Below, in pieces: positions 1 to 10,331 of a stretch of 64,000 bases of DNA (the first letter of the stretch is position 1; every line of letters starts with the position of its first letter). The notes beneath the pieces were generated by a model. The model searched no databases, was not told the DNA's origin, and saw only the letters and a program-made list of their open reading frames with translations. This DNA comes from Tolypocladium sp. Sup5 PDA-1 (Eukaryota > Ascomycota > Sordariomycetes > Hypocreales > Ophiocordycipitaceae). The DNA lies in contig JPHH03000031.1 of NCBI GenBank assembly GCA_000750105.3, positions 304,699 to 368,698 on the forward strand. The letters run 5' to 3'. Both the position numbers and the translations under genes were made by a program.

Positions 1-625
1 CATTGACACCGAAACGGGACCTGGTGGTTGCCAGTAGGCGGAGCCCAACAGTCGTGAGGGGATGGATGTGCAGCTCTGAAACGATACAGGTCAGCAAATG
101 CGATGTAGAGGCTGATCTTGGGAGTTACAAAGAGCAGGACTTTTGGACAACGCCTAAGCATTTGAGATGAGAGGACGTGGCGGCGTAGACGAAGTACATT
201 TCGTCGGTCGGTCGAATAAGCTGGTTTTGGATGACGCATGTACTTTGTACGAGAGCTATATCCAGGTACGATGGCCAGTGTCAAGGGGCGAGAATATCAA
301 TGGCCGTGCCTTGGTCGCAAAGCTGCTTCTGAAGAGATGCTCGTGTCGATGAGGAATATTTGACTGGACACGGCGATGATGCTGGTGTAAGTGCTCGATG
401 AATCGCAGCAGGCGCACACCCAGGCCAGGAGGCGCTACGGCGGCTAAGCTCCAAACAGTGGGCTGGAATGGTGGGCTAGAACCTCCACTCCACTAGTTGG
501 TGTTGGTCGGCAAGGTCGGTCCCTGCCCTTCCCGTCAAAGTTTCGACCCCTCAGGGCGAGGCTCGCGTTTCTTCCTTGCATCGAAACGGCTCCGCGAGGA
601 CGGTGCCAATGCCCCGTGCCCAAAG
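1..625. other. 5' flank without a recognisable gene
   Basis: Only short unrelated reading frames occur here and none looks like a known protein. The stretch probably holds the promoter of the E2 gene that starts at 626, perhaps with the 3' flank of a gene outside the window. Confidence 0.5.
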
Positions 626-1226
626 ATGGCAGCACCTCTCCGTGAAAAGCGAGTCGCCAAGGAGCGCCAAAAGGTGCGGCTCTGCACATCCCCAGTGACT
701 GTCAGGCTTCGGGAGCCCAAGGCTGACCACGTCACCCCCCACCGCAGATCGACAAGCATGGCCTGCCGCCCGGCATCGAGCTCGTCGACGGCGACAACCT
801 CAGGGAATGGTTCCTCGATATACGCGTCCTCGACAACAACCCGATATATCAGGGCCAGACCTACCGCTTGAGGTTCCAGTTCCCGCAGGCGTATCCCATA
901 GGTACACGGCCACAGACTCGGCCAGACGAGCGTCGCACTGACTTGACACCACCGCAGAGCCTCCGGAAGTCACATTCGAGGAGAAGCCGAACCGCCCGAT
1001 CCCCATGCACCCTCACATCTACTCCAACGGCATCATATGCCTCGACCTCTTGGGGAGCCAGGGCTGGAGCCCGGTCCAGAGCGCCGAGAGCGTCTGCATG
1101 AGCATACAGAGCATGCTTACGAGCAACACCACCAAGGAACGGCCGCAGGGCGACGCCGAGTTTGTGATGCTCAATAGACGACGGCCCCGGGATATTCAGT
1201 TTGTGTACCACGACGATACGGTATAG
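626..1226 (+). CDS. Ubiquitin-conjugating enzyme E2, UBE2W-like
   Basis: Three exons, 626-673, 748-901 and 958-1226, joined by GT-AG introns of 74 and 56 nt, give about 156 residues. This is close to the roughly 150 residues of human UBE2W. The product is a compact UBC fold. It has HPH (residues 85-87) where most E2s have HPN, and the catalytic cysteine is predicted at C95 in the motif GIICLDLLG. The C-terminal YHDDT motif is a UBE2W hallmark. In that family the enzyme attaches ubiquitin to the alpha-amino N-terminus of substrates rather than to lysines; that role here is inferred from family membership. The start at 626 was chosen because it opens MAAPLREKR and splices in frame into the conserved core. 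The track of short frames around it is explained entirely by this spliced model. VPS33 follows on the same strand after about 745 bp. Confidence 0.88.
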
Positions 1227-1971
1227 AGCAAGGCGGGCGGGTTGGGGGGTTGCATGTTGCGAGCGGTCATCTGCTTTCTTGTTGCTTGAAATATCTGGAC
1301 ATGGGCTCGGCGTGCGTGCTTCATTGATGGCCGGCCAAGTGGCTGCCTACCTTACGTGCGGAAATCTGCACAATCCCCCCACAACAAGGCGACAGGCGCA
1401 TATTTTTGAGGCTTGAGGCGGCATCCATTCGAGCGGGACGGCGGCTCTCACGCATCCACTCCGACAGCGCAAGGCATGGCTTGCTTCGAGCCCAACGCGG
1501 ACGGCGACGATTGTACGGATACAAGAAGACGCATATGGATACACAAGTAGCGACAGCTAGCGTAATAGATGCCAGCTTAAAAAAGCTCGTCCTACATTGC
1601 CCCAGGCATGAGATGTACGGACATTGCTGCCTGTTTGCGCATCAATATTGGATCACTTGTTGGTCAGCGCTGGCCATCCACCCACTGGACGTTCCATAAC
1701 TCTGAAGGCTGCGGGTACCTGTGCGCACGAGTCTGGATGACGTCGTTTCAGCGACCGCGACGGTGAAGGTGGCGCCAGCTCAGGCGGGGTCCCCCTGCTG
1801 GATAGACGCTTAGTTGCCTCACCGCCCTGGGGCAGCGAGGGGGCATCGGCAAAATGCATGGGTGGATGACGGGAGCCCCATCATCTCCAACCCGCCCTGC
1901 CGCCTCTGCTCCTCAGCCTGCGGCTCACAGAGCTTCCCTCCGAGCTCCCCCGTCTCCCCAGGTGAGCTGCC
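1227..1971. other. Intergenic, no gene seen
   Basis: This holds the 3' flank of the E2 gene and the promoter of the VPS33-like gene. No convincing coding or RNA feature was found. Confidence 0.6.
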
Positions 1972-4141
1972 ATGGCGCCGCGCACCGAGTTCAGCACCGA
2001 GCAGGTCCGGAGCAAAGCTCGCAAGGACCTGCTGTACCTGCTTGAGGGTGTAAGTAGGGCTCACTGCCAACTCGAGAGCCCTTGTTGCGACTCAGGCCTG
2101 CTAAACGCTCCAACTCTCAGGTCCGCGGCAAGAAGAACCTCGTGTTTGACCGCAGCCTGGTCGGGCCAATCGGCACGGTAGTCAAGGTCACAACCCTCCA
2201 AGAATACGGCGTCGATAAGTTCTTCATCTTGGACAACGACAACGTCGACGCGAGCCAGCACAATGTCGTCTTCGTCGCAAGGGGAGAGTGTGGCCGTCAT
2301 GCCGAAACCATAGCAAGTATGCAGACACCCCTCTCTCATCTCACGATACCCCACTGCTAAACATTTCTGTCGCACCCAGGCCAGATCCAGCGAGTTCAAC
2401 ACGAGAGCCAGACCAACCATGAGTTCCACGTCTTCTGGGTACCCCGCCGGACCCTGGTATCGGACCAGCTCCTCGAGGAAGCGGGTGTATTGGGGGACGT
2501 GAGCATCTCCGAGCTGCCGCTGTCCTTTTTTCCGCTCGAGAAGGATGTATTGTCTCTGGAGCTGGACGACTGCTTCCGAGACCTGTACTTGTCCAAAGAC
2601 GCCACGCCAAACTATCTCTTAGCCAAGGCCCTCATGGAAATACAGCAGAACCACGGCCTGTTTCCCCGCATCATTGGCAAAGGCGATAACGCGAAACGAG
2701 TGGCAGATCTTCTCTCTCGCATGCGACAGGAACTGCTTGCTGGCGAAGACGCCACCGATGCGAATAGGGCTGGGCTCACACCAAGCACGACAAACGAGAG
2801 CGTCATCATCATCGACCGCGAAGTGGACTTCGTCACCCCGCTTCTGACACAGCTGACCTACGAGGGCCTAATTGATGAAGTCTTTGAGATTCAAAACAAC
2901 CAGACCAAGGTTGATACAACAGTCGTCGGCGCGAACGCACAATCCTCGGCAGCGACGTCCCAGAGCAGGAAGCGGACGATCCAGCTAGACTCGACGGACA
3001 AATTATACGATCAATTGCGAGACGCCAACTTTGCCATCGTCGGCGGCTTACTCAACAAGGTCGCTCGCCGGTTGCAACAAGTTCAAACCGACTACGAGAG
3101 CAAACACAAGACGAAGACCCTGGCAGAGCTGAAAGAGTTTGTTGGCCAGCTCCCCGGCTACCAGCAGGAACACCAGAGCGCAAGAACACACACCGGCCTG
3201 GCCGAGGAGATCATAAAGCATACTCGTACGGACCAGTTCAAGGGCCTGCTGGAGGTCCAGCAAAATCTCGCTGCTGGGGCGGATCCCTCGTCCCAGTTCG
3301 ATGGCATACAAGAGCTCATCGCCCGTGATGCTCCACTGCGGGAGACGCTCAGATTGCTCTGCATCTACTCGTGTATATCCGGAGGTATAAAACCCAAGGA
3401 GTTCGACCAATTCAGGCGCCTAATTCTCCACGGCTACGGTTATCAGCACGTCTTGACTCTAAACAACTTGGAGAGGCTCCAGCTGTTCCTGTCACGTTCC
3501 TCTCCGCTGGCCGGAATGATCCCCATGGCTGGAAACGCTGGGGGGGATGGCACCAAAACCAACTACACGTATCTGCGAAAGCAGCTCCGGCTGATTGTCG
3601 ACGAGGTCCAGGAAGACGACCCGAACGATGTAGCCTACGTGTACAGCGGATACGCGCCGCTTTCGATTCGACTCGTGCAATGCATCATCCAGAAGCAATA
3701 TTTGCTCTCCGTGACAAAGGGCAACGGTGTCAGCAACGCAGGCGGTGCTTCGTCTGGAGCTGGGACGCAAGGATGGCACGGCTTCGACGAGGCCGTCAAG
3801 CACGTTCGCGGGCAGACATTTTATGAGCTTCAGAAAGGCGAGGATAAGGCAGTCAAGGCGCGGGCATTGCTCTCTGGGAACACCCACAAGCAGACCGTCT
3901 TTGTCGTTTTCGTGGGCGGCATCACCTTCACGGAGATTGCTGCACTCCGGTTCATCGCGAAGCAAGAAGAGGGTAAGGATCGGGTGTCTGTACGTGACGG
4001 CGTCATGTTCTAACCAGAGATTCAGGTCGCCGAAATATCGTCATCTGCACCACGTCGATTATTAGCGGCAACAGAATGATGGATGCAGCCATCGAGAAAG
4101 ACAGCTTCGCCAGGCAGCCCAGCACTGGCGCCGCAAGCTGA
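1972..4141 (+). CDS. VPS33: Vacuolar protein sorting protein Vps33 (Sec1/Munc18 family)
   Basis: Four exons, 1972-2049, 2121-2316, 2380-3972 and 4026-4141, give about 660 residues (yeast Vps33 is 691). The introns are 71, 63 and 53 nt with clean GT-AG ends, and phase is kept throughout. The N-terminal GKKNLVFDRSLVGPIG, the central SVIIIDREVDFVTPL and the C-terminal NIVICTTSIISGNRM are SM-protein landmarks. The last of these lies in the short fourth exon and is lost if intron 3 is read through. Family knowledge: Vps33 is the SM subunit of the HOPS and CORVET tethers and templates SNARE assembly at vacuoles and late endosomes. A slightly extended residue 160-180 region with polar repeats (AQSSAATSQSRKR) looks like a disordered loop. 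Vps33 is preferred over Sec1, Sly1 or Vps45 because of the FDRSLVGPIG motif and the overall wording. Confidence 0.9.
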
Positions 4142-4889
4142 GGCGGCCAGATGTGTACGATACCTCTGAGTTGGCCGTGCTGGGAGCCGTTTCCATGGGT
4201 ACCAGATCAATGGCCCGAGCCTAGCATCCCTGGTTCTTGCGGAGATTCAATCAATGATCGAGGTTTGTATCGTGATGGATTGATGGTTGAAGGCTGGGGT
4301 ACTTGGACTGCTGATGATGGGACGGAGGGACGGACCAGTCAAGCCAGTGTAGGCGGAAGGCCCACACCCGCCCGTGTCCTGATTGGGCCAGCTTGATGCA
4401 CGTGACTTGCAACCTTGCGATGGTTCCGGCCGACGGGGGTTGAGGGGCGTGATGGACTGACGGCTTCATTTTCCTTCATTGGGCCTGCCCGTGTTAATTA
4501 TACCAACCAATTGCGCTTCTGCCTGCGGTCGATCCGACTCTTGAACTCCTTGCAATGGACCCATAGTCGTCATCCGATGCCGAGTCCAGCGCTGCACCGA
4601 TCGATGTTCTACCATACGACGCCGAGCCCTGGTCAGTGGCATCCATACGCTTACACCGAGAGTGTTGTGTGCATGAGAAGAGGCCATGCTCGCTAACACG
4701 ACAGCACAGGCAAGCCAACAACGATATAACTGGATCCATTATGTGTCATCCTCGTCTCATTTGTCTGTGACTGTTATAGCGCACGGGTCCGAGGCCGACA
4801 GTCGTTCTACCGAGACCGATATCTGTCATTTGATATCAGATATCACACCACCGAGCCTCCTGGGCTGATGCGTTGAGCCGACTCCAAAC
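4142..4889. other. Intergenic between VPS33 and the LSD1-like gene
   Basis: Contains no supported gene. It includes a GCACGTGAC E-box-like site at 4398-4406, about 0.5 kb upstream of the LSD1-like start, and a short ATATCAGATATC-type palindromic stretch near 4833. Confidence 0.55.
4398..4406. promoter_or_regulatory. CACGTG E-box upstream of the LSD1-like gene
   Basis: The sequence GCACGTGAC is seen directly. CACGTG cores are bound by bHLH/Cbf1-type factors in fungi. Function here is inferred only from position. Confidence 0.35.
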
Positions 4890-7800
4890 ATGGAAACAAG
4901 AGTTGAAAGCCGTTTCATCGCAGGGAACGGGTTCGGCGGCAGTATCCTCAGCGATACCGAGGATTCGGACTCACTGTCACCGTCGAGCTCGACCCGTGTC
5001 TCTCACACAGGGAGCGGGGTGTCACCGCTGCCTCCTTCCTACCTCGACTCCTCAACTCAGTCTCGCCACGCGCCCTCAAAACAACCTTCGGAAACTGCTC
5101 CGGAAATTGTGGTCTGGGCCGAGGATACGGATGTCGGGCATGCAAGGGATGCAGAATCTGAAGAGCCAGCACCGATGGACACCAGCTCCGAGTAAGTCTT
5201 AGCCCCCAAATCCGGCATCCCTGCCCTCCACGTTCCAAGCGTAGGGGTTCGTTTCTTAACACTCAACAGTGAAGAAATTCCTCACGACGATGACGATACC
5301 CTGCTACAGGCTGACAGCAAAGACGGTGCCGTCGACTCATTCGCGTCTTCCCTGTCGGCCATGACGGAACTCTCGGAGGTCTCATCACTCCCGTCTACCG
5401 TGTCGAGCAAAGCCACAACCCCAGTCGAGGCGGAAGCTACCCGGCGTCACCAGAACGACGAGAGAAGTCGGATATTTATGCCGCCGTCATATCAGCACAG
5501 CATCGAACGCCTCAATTTCACCATCCGACCCAAATCGTCCATTCCTACCGATATTCCCTCCTATCAATACGCGGGCGAGTGCATCGAAGCGGCTGAATCC
5601 GCACGACTGAACCCGTATGCGCTTCATCCAGAAGAATACCATCTCCTCCGACACCACATATCACACACACAAGTCACGACTTATCTGAACGTCAGAAACG
5701 GCATACTGCGCATTTGGATAAGACGCCCTTGGGCTAGTGTCACTCGACAGGAAGCGGTTGGCTGCGCCAATGCCCGCTGGTTCGATGCTGCAAGTGTCTG
5801 CTACGATTGGCTAGTTCGTCGCGGGTATATCAATTTCGGCTGTGTGCGGTTGCCAGAGGCTAACGTGAACGGTCATGACTTGCCGCAGGTAAAGAGGCGA
5901 AAGATTGTTGCTGTCATTGGTGCAGGTGTTTCCGGCCTGGCCTGTGCGAGGCAGCTGGAAGGGCTGTTCAAGCAACATGCCGATCGATATCACGAGAATG
6001 GCGAGGAGATCCCAAAGGTCGTGGTCCTCGAGGGGAGGGGTCGTGTAGGGGGCAGAGTATACTCTCGCGAATTCAAAAGCAAACCAGTTGGCCAACAAGC
6101 AGACTTCCCCGCCAAAAGACACACAGCCGAGATGGGCGGCATGATCATAACCGGCTTCGATCGCGGAAATCCCATGAATGTCCTGGTCCGTGGACAGCTC
6201 GGCCTTCCATACCATGCTCTCACGGCAGAGACGACGATATATGACAGCAATGGCAAGCCGGTAGACCCCGTACGCGACCAGCTCGTCGAGAAGCTCTACA
6301 ACGATTGCTTAGATCGGGTGAGCGAGTTCAAGTTCAAGACTCAGCCGTCAAAGCTGATCGAAGGCAACCGGGATCTTCTTGACGAAGGCCGTGACAGCCT
6401 CGGCGATGGGAGCAAGTCAATATCGCATGCGGAGGAAGCAACCGCTGCCCTTCCCCATGCGCCTCCAGTGTCGCAGCAAAGCGTGCCAGAGAAGGTCAAC
6501 ATGGTTCCGGTTTCTGCGGACAAGCTGACCGGCCGAGTGCACAATGAACCGGGTGTCCCCTCGACCTTGAAAGCTTCGGAAAAGGCCAAGCTAATGGGCT
6601 GGAGTGTCAAGTCAGGGGCTTCAAACGATCACAGCATCGATCTCAATGATGCCGCGGCTGTTGAGGAGGCGACTTTGGGCTCCGTTCTGGACTACGCCAT
6701 ATCCCAGTACAAGCACGTCGTCGACCTGAACGCCCAGGATCATCGACTCATCAACTGGCACATAGCCAACTTGGAGTACAGCAATGCGACCAATCTACAT
6801 AATCTGAGCATCGGGCTGTGGGATATTGACGCGGGTAATGAATGGGAGGGTCAGCACACAATGGTCGTTGGTGGCTACCAAAGCGTTGCCCGCGGCCTGT
6901 TACAGTGTCCAACCATGTTGGACTTGACGACCAAGTTCCCGGTCAAGAGCATCAAGTACCATAGCGACAGCTTCACCGGCCCGGCCGCCATCGAGTCAGA
7001 GGATGGCACGGTTGTGGACGCAGACTGCGTGGTCTGCACAGTCCCACTGGGGGTGTTGAAGCAAGGTACCTTGGCATTTGATCCTCCGCTGCCGCCATGG
7101 AAGACCGGCGTCATCGAGCGTCTCGGCTTTGGCATACTGAACAAGGTTGTGCTGGTCTACGACAAGGTGTTCTGGGAGCCCGACAGGCACATATTCGGGG
7201 TTCTGCGAGATGCGCCCAACCGTCACAGCACGTCGCAGAAAGACTACGGTGTCAATCGGGGGCGCTTCTTCCAATGGTTCAACGTATCCAATACGACGGG
7301 CCTGCCATGTCTCATAGCCCTGATGGCTGGAGACGCCGGGTTCGAGACGGAGCACTCCAGCAACGACCATCTTATTGCGGAGGCTACGGAAATACTCAGG
7401 AGCGTGTTTGGAAAAGATGTGCCTTATCCAGCAGAGTCGGTGGTTACACGGTGGGGTTCCGACCGCTTCGCAAGGGGCAGCTACTCGTCTGCTGCTCCAG
7501 GCATGCTGCCTGATGACTACGACACCATGGCACGATCCACGGGGAACTTGTTCTTTGCCGGTGAGCATACCATCGGCACGCACCCAGCAACCGTCCATGG
7601 CGCGTACCTCTCTGGTCTCCGCGCTGCCTCCGAAGTCGTGGAGGCTATGCTCGGCCCAATAGAAGTCCCAACGCCTCTCATTCTGCCGAGAGATTCACTA
7701 TTGCTGCAAAAGCGCAAAGTGGCCGCCAGGGACCCTCGGCAGGCACGGCTGGAGGCGTTCGAGATCGAGGTTTGGGACTACATCCGCTCGCAGATCGGGG

Positions 7801-8225
7801 AGCGGCCAGTCCGCCCGAGCAAGGTCGCAGGAAATGCCTACCTCCTCTACAGCAAGGCGCACTTTGATGAAGCAAGAAAGCGGTGCGAAGAGAACCGCAA
7901 GCCCGGAAAGACCCGGAGCATACCCAACGAGGTCCGGGTCATGACGTCCAGGATGTGGAAGGACGCCACGCCGGACGAGCGCAAGCCATACGAAGAGCAG
8001 GCGGCTGAGCAGAAGAGAGCGTACACGGAGGCTATGCTGACCTTCAACGAGACGTCCCAGAAGTGGGATCAAAAGGCCATTGCCCTTCGGGCAGCCTATG
8101 AAAAGGACCATCCGAGCGTGCCAGGCCCGGATGAGGCGTTACACGACGCCAGGATGGTGCAAAAGCATCGCCGTGCCAAGCACGTCAGCTACGCGGAGAA
8201 CCGCAACAGTGACACGGAGCTGTAG
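4890..8225 (+). CDS. lsd1: LSD1/KDM1-family histone demethylase with SWIRM, amine oxidase and HMG-box domains
   Basis: Two exons, 4890-5191 and 5270-8225, give about 1,085 residues. The first about 190 residues are acidic/serine-rich and probably disordered. A SWIRM domain follows (about 200-290, ending GYINFGCV). The FAD-binding amine oxidase domain begins with VIGAGVSGLACARQLE (from about 313), and its C-terminal half has FFAGEHT and GAYLSGLRAA. NKVVL places the lysine equivalent to the human LSD1 catalytic lysine at about K726. An HMG-box-like region occupies about 945-1030. Family knowledge: LSD1 enzymes remove methyl groups from histone H3 lysines using FAD, and filamentous-fungal members carry the C-terminal HMG box. 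Oddly, the long Tower helical hairpin used by animal LSD1 to bind CoREST is absent before INWHIANLE. A low-complexity insert of roughly 100 residues sits slightly upstream instead. The gene is convergent with ATP3. Confidence 0.9.
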
Positions 8226-8636
8226 GTCTTTTTGCCATTATTATACCGGGCTTGTTCCTTTTTTTATCTTTATACTCGGCGGCGGCGCTTGACATGGGGC
8301 ACGTCAACTATATAGTACTTAGGTTGGGGTTGGTTGTGTTAGAGGGTTGCATCTACTATTACGGGTGTTGCTAGCATTACGACGGGGTTGAGGGCGTTGT
8401 TTCGTTATCGACAACTGGGATTTGGCTACCAAGTACGGATACAATGCCAAAAGTAAAGTAGCCGTATAAATAGCAAAATCGCGGCCAGTTGAACACTTCC
8501 TTAGTATGTGACATGTCTGGTCTACTAAGGGATTTTATTTGAGGCTTTGATACACTGCGGAAACCACGGCGGGTAACCTATAGCTTTGATACAAAGGGAA
8601 TCGTTCTTCAGCTCCGTCTTGGATATCCCACTCCAT
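8226..8636. other. Convergent 3' spacer between the LSD1-like gene and ATP3
   Basis: T-rich 3' flanks of two converging genes. No coding feature was seen. Confidence 0.6.
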
Positions 8637-9837
8637 TTACAAATCCTCTGAGGCGGTGGCACCAGTGATAATCTCGACCAGCTCTCCGGTGATGACGGCC
8701 TGTCGGGTACGGTTGTACAGGATCTGGTACTTGCCAATCATCTCACCGGCGTTCTTGGAGGCATTCTGAGGCATATTTTGTCAGCATCCCCGCGGCATAT
8801 AATCACACACACTCGGCGAAGACTTACGTCCATGGCGTTTCGTCGGGCAGACTGCTCGCAGGCGTGGCCCTCGGCCAGGGCCCAGTACAGGGAGTTGGCA
8901 AGGCTGTACTCGCGGAGGTTGGTCAGGACCTCGTCATCGACCTCGAAGGAGGAGATGTTGGCTGTGTAGCGCAGAAATTAGTCTCTGCAGATAGATTCAT
9001 GCCTATATTCGCATCGTGGACATACGGGACTGGGCAATGGCCTCCTCGGAAAATGCCTCAATGAAGGTGGGCTCAAAGCTCTGGGCGTTCATGAACTTGT
9101 TGTACAGAATCTTGACATCGGTGTATTCGGTGGGTAGCATGACGATCTGGTCGGCGATGGCCTGGGCATCGGAAAAGGTGGGAACGTCCCTGCCAATACC
9201 AGCAAAGCTGAGCTGGATATCCTTGGCGTTGGTTCGCATGAGCTGGGCCTTGCACTTCTCGCCGACGATGACGAGGTCGAAGGGCTGCTCCTGGGTGTAC
9301 AGGGCGCGGATCTTGCGGCTCATGCCGGAGTGAATGCCACCGCAGAGGCCCTTGTCGGAGGAGCAGACGATGATGAGCGACTTCTTCTCCTCGCCCTCGG
9401 CGGCGGCGGTCTCGGCGGACTCGAACACCTCGTTGGAGGTCTGGCCGTACTTGCGCGACTCGACCATGCTGCGCTGGGCGCGGGTGAGCTTGGTCGAGGC
9501 AACAATCTTCATCGTCTTGGTGATCTTCTCGATGTTGCGGATCGACTTGAGACGGCTTTCGATTTCGCGGAGGGTCGCGTACCCAGCGGCGCCATTATGG
9601 CCGGCGGTGGCAGCTCTAAAGTATCGCCAGCATCAGCAAAACCAGTCCTCTCCGAGCGGCATGCGTCTCCATGTCTGCCAGCCAGCAGCGCGCAGACAGC
9701 GTCGGGGCCGTTGTCGTTGTCGCTGCATGGCAATCTCCCCCGGCTCCTCGGTAACAATCTCGGGATGTGCCGCCTACTCACCGGGTAGGAGCTGTGGCCG
9801 CAGCTCGGAGAGCCGGTCTGGCCGCCCGTGACAGCAT
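8637..9837 (-). CDS. ATP3: Mitochondrial F1F0 ATP synthase gamma subunit
   Basis: Four exons on the minus strand, 9837-9782, 9615-9026, 8961-8828 and 8765-8637, give about 302 residues, the usual length. Intron donors read GTGAGT, GTATGT and GTAAGT. The N-terminus MLSRAARPALRAAATAPTR is arginine- and alanine-rich without acids, as expected for a mitochondrial presequence. The mature part shows YATLREIESRLKSIRNIEKI and MKIVASTKLTRAQR, then SSDKGLCGG, and ends in a helix with NRTRQAVITGELVEIITGA. The gamma subunit is the rotating central stalk whose two terminal helices form a coiled coil inside the alpha3-beta3 ring. All key stretches are intact. It shares a 494 bp divergent promoter with TOP1. 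Confidence 0.93.
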
Positions 9838-10331
9838 CGTGGCAGTTGCAAGAAGACGAATCGAGCCTCTGACCGGCGGTGACCCAATTGATCGCGCTGT
9901 TGGGATCAATTGATGGGGGGGGGTCGTGGTGTGTCTATTGTTCAATCGAGGTGGACGGCTTCGGGTCAACTGGTTTTGCTCCGTCGCTATTTTCCCGGCA
10001 AATTGGCGGTTAGCCGGTCACGTCACGTGACCGCCCGCGCCTGTAGAGCGCCTACTCCAGGCGCAGGCAAGAAAACACGATCCTCCCATCCCGATTCCAG
10101 ACTCTCTTCCTCCCATTCTTCCGGCGTCTTGCCAAGGGCAGTCGATTTCTCTCCCTCATCACCTTCGTCAGGCGTTGAGGGGTGGATCTCTCTACTTTTC
10201 AACGCTTTTTCTCCGCGTTTCCCTCCCTCGAGTGGCCCTCTTACACTGTTTTGGGTCGTGTGCGACGACGTCAACTTAATCCCAGTCCGCGATCTACTGC
10301 TGGCACAGAGCCGCGCCCCCGAGCAAAAGCC
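9838..10331. promoter_or_regulatory. Bidirectional promoter ATP3/TOP1 with palindromic E-box
   Basis: The 494 bp between two divergent start codons contain a perfect 10-nt palindrome GTCACGTGAC at 10022-10031 and a CCAAT box at 9884-9888 nearer ATP3. CCAAT is the HAP/AnCF site known to serve respiratory genes. Pyrimidine-rich DNA (10080-10320) precedes the TOP1 start. Factor identity is inferred. Confidence 0.55.

Noticed and set aside
3973..4025. Apparent end of VPS33 at the stop near 4011
   Set aside because: A GTAAGG donor precedes it, and the next exon supplies the conserved SM-family C-terminus, so the stop lies in an intron.
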